Notes under the pieces: model-generated
Seen by the model: only the letters and a program-made list of their open reading frames with translations
Databases searched by the model: none
Told to the model about the DNA's origin: nothing
In this document: positions 60,280 to 64,000 of the stretch, piece by piece
Layout of the letters: every line of letters begins with the position of its first letter
Numbering within the stretch: the stretch's first letter is position 1
Source of the DNA: Comamonadaceae bacterium
Lineage (GTDB): Bacteria; Pseudomonadota; Gammaproteobacteria; Burkholderiales; Burkholderiaceae_C
Reading direction: 5' to 3'
DNA: 64,000 nucleotides
Assembly (NCBI GenBank): GCA_947373185.1
Contig: CANBWP010000014.1
Location: 1-64,000 of the forward strand
Made by a program: the position numbers and the translations under genes

Positions 60280-63150
60280 TTACTTGGTCAACACAAAGCC
60301 TTTGAGTTTGCCGAAAGCGCCATCCACCAGCGATTTTTGTTGCTCTTGGTGGAGGTGTGAGTACCCCACAGCTGGCGATGCAGAAGCAGCACGACCGGAG
60401 TAACCCAGACGCTGGCCTTCTGTCATGTTCTCGTGGATGTAATGTTGAACAAAGAACCATGCGCCTTGGTTTTGTGGCTCGTCTTGCGTCCACACCAACT
60501 CTGTGGCATTGGGGTACTTTTTCATTTCGGCAGCAAAAGCCTTGTGCGGGAATGGGTACAACTGTTCGACACGCAAAATGGCCGTGTCGTCTGCGCCCAA
60601 CTCTTCACGCTTTTTCACCAAGTCGTAGTAGACCTTGCCTGAACAGATCAAAACACGCTTGACCTTGTCAGCCTTGAGTGCTTTGTTTTCAGGGATCACA
60701 GTTTGGAAGCCACCTTTGGTGAACTCAGACAAGGGTGATGTGGCATCTTTGTTGCGCAGCAAAGACTTCGGTGTGAAGATGATCAATGGCTTGCGCAAAT
60801 TGCGAACCATTTGACGACGCAAGACGTGGAAGATTTGGCTTGCGGTAGTGGGCTGAACGATTTGCATGTTGGTATCAGCCGCCAACTGCATGAAACGCTC
60901 CAAACGTGCAGAGCTGTGCTCTGGGCCTTGACCTTCGTAGCCGTGAGGCAGCATCAGTGTCAAGCCATTCACACGGCCCCACTTCACTTCACCAGAGGCA
61001 ATAAACTGGTCAATCACCACTTGTGCGCCGTTGGCGAAGTCGCCGAACTGGGCTTCCCAAATCACCAAGGTGTTGGGGTCGTTGGAGGCGTAACCGTATT
61101 CAAAACCTAGCACCGCTTCTTCTGACAAGATCGAATCGATCACGACAAAAGGTGCTTGGTTTTCAGTGACGTTTTGCAAAGGCACATAAGTGCCTGTGTC
61201 CCACTTTTCACGGTTCTGATCGTGGATCACAGCGTGACGGTGGGTGAAGGTACCGCGTCCGCAATCTTCGCCAGACAAACGAACAGGGAAACCGCTGGCC
61301 ACCAAAGAAGCGAAGGCCATGTGCTCACCCATGCCCCAATCAACAGGGATGTCGCCACGACCCATGGCTGCGCGGTTGTCATACACGTTCTTCACCAACT
61401 GGTGAGGTGCAACAGTGCTGGGCAATGTGGTGATCTTGTCGGAAATGCGCTTCCACTCAGCCAAAGGCAATGCAGTGCTGCCAGCATCTGTCCACTTTTG
61501 ATTGAGGTAAGGCGCCCAGTCGACAGAAAACTTGGTTTTGAAGTTGGTCAAAACCGCATCTTCGTCAGTGTGTTTACCCGCATCCAAAGCAGCGCGGCAG
61601 GCTTTGACCATGTCATCGCCCAAAGTATCGCCCAAACCTTGTGCCGCCAAACGATCGGCGAACAACTTGCGTGTGCCTGGATGCGCGGTGATTTTCTTGT
61701 ACATCAAGGGCTGTGTCAGGCTGGGCGTATCTTGCTCGTTGTGGCCCAATTTGCGGAAACAAATGATGTCGAGCACAACGTCTTTGTTGAACGTCATGCG
61801 GTACTCCAACGCAATTTGCGTGGCCAACACGACAGTTTCTGGATCGTCTGCATTGACGTGCAACACAGGTGCTTCGACCATTTTCACGATGTCTGTGCAA
61901 TACACCGTAGAACGCATGTCGCGGGGATCGGATGTGGTGAAACCAATTTGGTTGTTGATGATGATGTGAACCGTACCACCTGTGGAGTAACCACGGGTTT
62001 GGGCCAGCGCCAACGTTTCCTGGTTCACGCCTTGACCTGCAAACGCAGCATCACCGTGCACCAGCACGGGTAAAACTTGTTTGCCCAGTGGGTCAGCTCG
62101 GCGGTCCATACGGGCACGCACGGAACCTTCAACCACAGGGTTCACAATTTCAAGGTGTGAGGGATTGAATGCGAGCGACAAGTGAACGGGACCACCGCGT
62201 GTGCTGATGTCGGAGCTGAAACCTTGGTGGTATTTCACGTCACCGGCAGGCAAATCTTCAGGCGCGGTGTGATCAAATTCAGCAAACAAGTCTTTGGGCA
62301 ATTTCCCCATGGTGTTGACCAAGACATTCAAGCGACCACGGTGGGCCATGCCAATGACGATTTCTTGAACGCCTTTTTCACCAGCAGCCTGGATCAATTC
62401 ATCCATGGCGGCAATGAAGGTTTCACCGCCTTCCAACGAAAAGCGTTTTTGTCCCACATATTTGGTGTGGAGGAAACGCTCCAAACCTTCAGCCGCTGTC
62501 AAGCGATCGAGGATGTGTTTTTTCTGCTCAGCATTGAAGTTGGGCTTACTGCGGATGCTCTCCAACTTTTGTTGCCACCAACGCTTTTCAGCTTGTTCGG
62601 TGGTGTACATGAATTCGGCGCCCAAAGTGCCGCAATAAGTTTCACGCAATGCATTGAGCAGTTCGCGCAGGGGCATGGAGTTTTTGCCAAAGAACGTGTT
62701 GCTGGTGTCAAACACAGTTTCTTGGTCGGCATCGGTAAAGCCATAGAAGGCTGGATCGAGGTCAGGAATGTTAGGGCGCTCTGTGCGCTTCAAGGGGTCG
62801 AGGTCGGCCCAACGTTGGCCGACATTGCGGTAAGCCGCAATCAACTGTTGTGCAGCCGTCCGCTTGCGGCCCATTTCGGCATCGGCACTGGCCATGACGA
62901 CTTTGGTGCCACCTTGTTTGGCGCGTTCAGCAAAAGCATTGATGACGGGCAAATGGGGAACGTCTTTGGCGGATGAACCATCGACTGCAGGAACGTGTTG
63001 CAAGGCGTCGAAGTACTCGCGCCAGCTGTCGGGAACACTGCCTGGATTGGCCAGGTAGTTCTCGTACATTTCCTCAACGTAAGGCGCATTGCCTCCGAAG
63101 AGATAGGTGTTGCCTTGGTAGGCGGTGTAGACGGATTTTGTCTCACTCAT
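60280..63150 (-). CDS. odhA: 2-oxoglutarate dehydrogenase E1
   Basis: A 956-residue thiamine-diphosphate enzyme decarboxylating 2-oxoglutarate. The N-terminus has the YVEEMYENYLANPGSVPDSW segment common to OdhA. Further on are EFMYTTEQAEKRWWQQKLES, VIGMAHRGRLNVLVNTMGK, VHGDAAFAGQGVNQETLAL (ThDP region) and YDLVKKREELGADDTAILRV near the end. It heads the odhA-odhB-lpdA operon. The 223-base region 63151-63373 in front of it must hold the promoter, but I found no convincing hexamers; a terminator for prpE lies at its far end. Confidence 0.97.
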   Translation of the reverse strand: MSETKSVYTAYQGNTYLFGGNAPYVEEMYENYLANPGSVPDSWREYFDALQHVPAVDGSSAKDVPHLPVINAFAERAKQGGTKVVMASADAEMGRKRTAAQQLIAAYRNVGQRWADLDPLKRTERPNIPDLDPAFYGFTDADQETVFDTSNTFFGKNSMPLRELLNALRETYCGTLGAEFMYTTEQAEKRWWQQKLESIRSKPNFNAEQKKHILDRLTAAEGLERFLHTKYVGQKRFSLEGGETFIAAMDELIQAAGEKGVQEIVIGMAHRGRLNVLVNTMGKLPKDLFAEFDHTAPEDLPAGDVKYHQGFSSDISTRGGPVHLSLAFNPSHLEIVNPVVEGSVRARMDRRADPLGKQVLPVLVHGDAAFAGQGVNQETLALAQTRGYSTGGTVHIIINNQIGFTTSDPRDMRSTVYCTDIVKMVEAPVLHVNADDPETVVLATQIALEYRMTFNKDVVLDIICFRKLGHNEQDTPSLTQPLMYKKITAHPGTRKLFADRLAAQGLGDTLGDDMVKACRAALDAGKHTDEDAVLTNFKTKFSVDWAPYLNQKWTDAGSTALPLAEWKRISDKITTLPSTVAPHQLVKNVYDNRAAMGRGDIPVDWGMGEHMAFASLVASGFPVRLSGEDCGRGTFTHRHAVIHDQNREKWDTGTYVPLQNVTENQAPFVVIDSILSEEAVLGFEYGYASNDPNTLVIWEAQFGDFANGAQVVIDQFIASGEVKWGRVNGLTLMLPHGYEGQGPEHSSARLERFMQLAADTNMQIVQPTTASQIFHVLRRQMVRNLRKPLIIFTPKSLLRNKDATSPLSEFTKGGFQTVIPENKALKADKVKRVLICSGKVYYDLVKKREELGADDTAILRVEQLYPFPHKAFAAEMKKYPNATELVWTQDEPQNQGAWFFVQHYIHENMTEGQRLGYSGRAASASPAVGYSHLHQEQQKSLVDGAFGKLKGFVLTK

Positions 63151-63313
63151 ATTTCGCTGACCTTCGCTCCCCTTCAGGGAACATTAGTTGGTTGAATTAC
63201 CTTCCGCGACACGGCTGAACCGGTTGGCGGATGCGACTGTGGCATGGGAAGGGCCTAAGTAACTCGCGAATTATCACATCGATTCGCAATGCGCGGGGGA
63301 TTTTTATGTGAAA

Positions 63314-63339
63314 ACGGGGAGAATTTGCATCCTCCCCGT
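63314..63339 (-). terminator. Intrinsic terminator after prpE
   Basis: ACGGGGAG (63314-63321) pairs perfectly with CTCCCCGT (63332-63339) across a ten-base loop. TTTT follows on the minus strand. Confidence 0.85.
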
Positions 63340-63373
63340 CAGTCATATGTCAGCCACGATATCAGTCGTCTTC

Positions 63374-64000
63374 TTAGGTTTTGACCAAATCAGAAATTTG
63401 AAGCAAAGCTGCGGGGTCGTCCATGGTGGTCAGATCACCAGGATCACGGCCTTCACAAACTGCCTGAATCGCACGTCGCAACAGTTTGCCGCTGCGCGTC
63501 TTGGGCAGCACAGACACAAATCTAACCCGAGCGGGCCTTGCAACCGCGCCCAGTGAATTGTCAACCACCTTCATGATTTCGCCTTCTAGCTTTAGCAGTG
63601 CCGGGGCATCGTTCAACAAAGAACCCTCTTTCAGCACAGCAAACGCCATGGCCACTTGGCCTTTGAGGTTGTCGGCCACGCCCACCACGGCCACTTCGGC
63701 CACAGCGGCATGACCTGAAATACTTTCTTCAATTTCGCGTGTACCCAAGCGGTGACCCGCCACATTGATCACATCGTCTGTACGGCCCAAGATGAAGAAG
63801 TAACCGTCTTCGTCTTTGATACCCCAGTCAAAGGTGGAGTAAACCATCTTGCCGGGCACTGTGGTCCAGTAGGTTTTAACGAAACGATCGTCATCACCCC
63901 ATACCGTTTGCAAACAACCGGGCGGCAAGGGACCTTCAATGGCGACCACACCTTTTTGGTTGGGTTGCGCGAGTTCTTCGCCCGTTTGATCGTCCAGCAA
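63374..64000 (-). CDS. prpE: Propionyl-CoA synthetase PrpE, C-terminal part (5' end outside the window)
   Basis: At least 208 residues of an AMP-forming acyl-CoA synthetase of the acetyl/propionyl branch. Visible are YWTTVPGKMVYSTFDWGIKD, the adenylate motif DGYFFILGRTDDVINVAGHR, and the C-terminal catalytic lysine in KTRSGKLLRRAI. The KTRSGKLLRR ending and EGRDPGDLTTMDDPAAL tail match PrpE-type enzymes better than Acs. The gene continues past position 64000, so its N-terminus and neighbours are not visible. Likely role: activation of propionate. Confidence 0.88.
   Translation of the reverse strand: MLDDQTGEELAQPNQKGVVAIEGPLPPGCLQTVWGDDDRFVKTYWTTVPGKMVYSTFDWGIKDEDGYFFILGRTDDVINVAGHRLGTREIEESISGHAAVAEVAVVGVADNLKGQVAMAFAVLKEGSLLNDAPALLKLEGEIMKVVDNSLGAVARPARVRFVSVLPKTRSGKLLRRAIQAVCEGRDPGDLTTMDDPAALLQISDLVKT

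Overview
The window is a stretch of bacterial chromosome coding almost entirely for housekeeping and catabolic functions. Several features point to Betaproteobacteria, order Burkholderiales, probably a Comamonadaceae-type organism. These are hisZ next to purA, the run ndk-rlmN-rodZ-ispG-hisS-yfgM-bamB-der-hfq-hflX-hflK-hflC, odhA-odhB-lpdA-zapE, and a LivKHMGF-type transporter beside an acyl-CoA ligase. Base composition looks only modestly above 50% GC by eye, which would suit a freshwater planktonic lineage (Limnohabitans/Rhodoferax-like). That placement is inference. I recognised no tRNA, rRNA, insertion sequence, prophage, CRISPR array or defence system.

Layout. Positions 8-7913 (minus strand) hold a lipid/organic-acid catabolic block: an MDR-type reductase, a hotdog thioesterase, an SDR, a Dabb protein, an acyl-CoA dehydrogenase, a thiolase and a FadJ-type bifunctional enzyme. 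A strong terminator splits it after the thiolase. A promoter overlapped by a 24-bp palindrome precedes the FadJ gene. Positions 8051-13169 (minus) hold a complete branched-chain-amino-acid-type ABC transporter, with an AMP-forming acyl-CoA ligase upstream at 13320-14948. Together these could import, activate and beta-oxidise a carboxylic acid whose identity the sequence does not show.

Positions 15061-18628 (plus) carry selO, msrB, yciB, a bolA-like gene and a parvulin isomerase, the first two with overlapping ends. purL (minus) is divergent from map-glnD (plus). Next come ygiQ, an IMPACT-family gene, a two-gene chromate transporter, rlmB, and the face-to-face pair ybbA/tesA. Positions 32723-49879 (minus) are a long series: a small charged protein, metC, a phosphoribosyltransferase, purA, hisZ, DUF2065, hflC, hflK, hflX, hfq, der, bamB, yfgM, hisS, ispG, a short rodZ-like gene, rlmN and ndk. 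Then follow rluB, scpB and rluD (minus), bamD (plus), and dinG, a Cys-pair protein and zapE as a tightly overlapped chain (minus). Last are lpdA, odhB and odhA of the 2-oxoglutarate dehydrogenase complex, and the 3' part of prpE, which runs off the right edge.

I did not find an obviously new multi-gene system. The observations most worth a second look are a Walker A lysine-to-arginine change in the LivF-type ATPase, the palindromic operator on the beta-oxidation promoter, the selO-msrB redox coupling, the apparent loss of the pilF/pilW gene beside a truncated rodZ, and the conserved-looking Cys-pair protein between dinG and zapE. No intergenic gap exceeds 300 bases; gaps above about 130 bases are described as features or inside the neighbouring entries.
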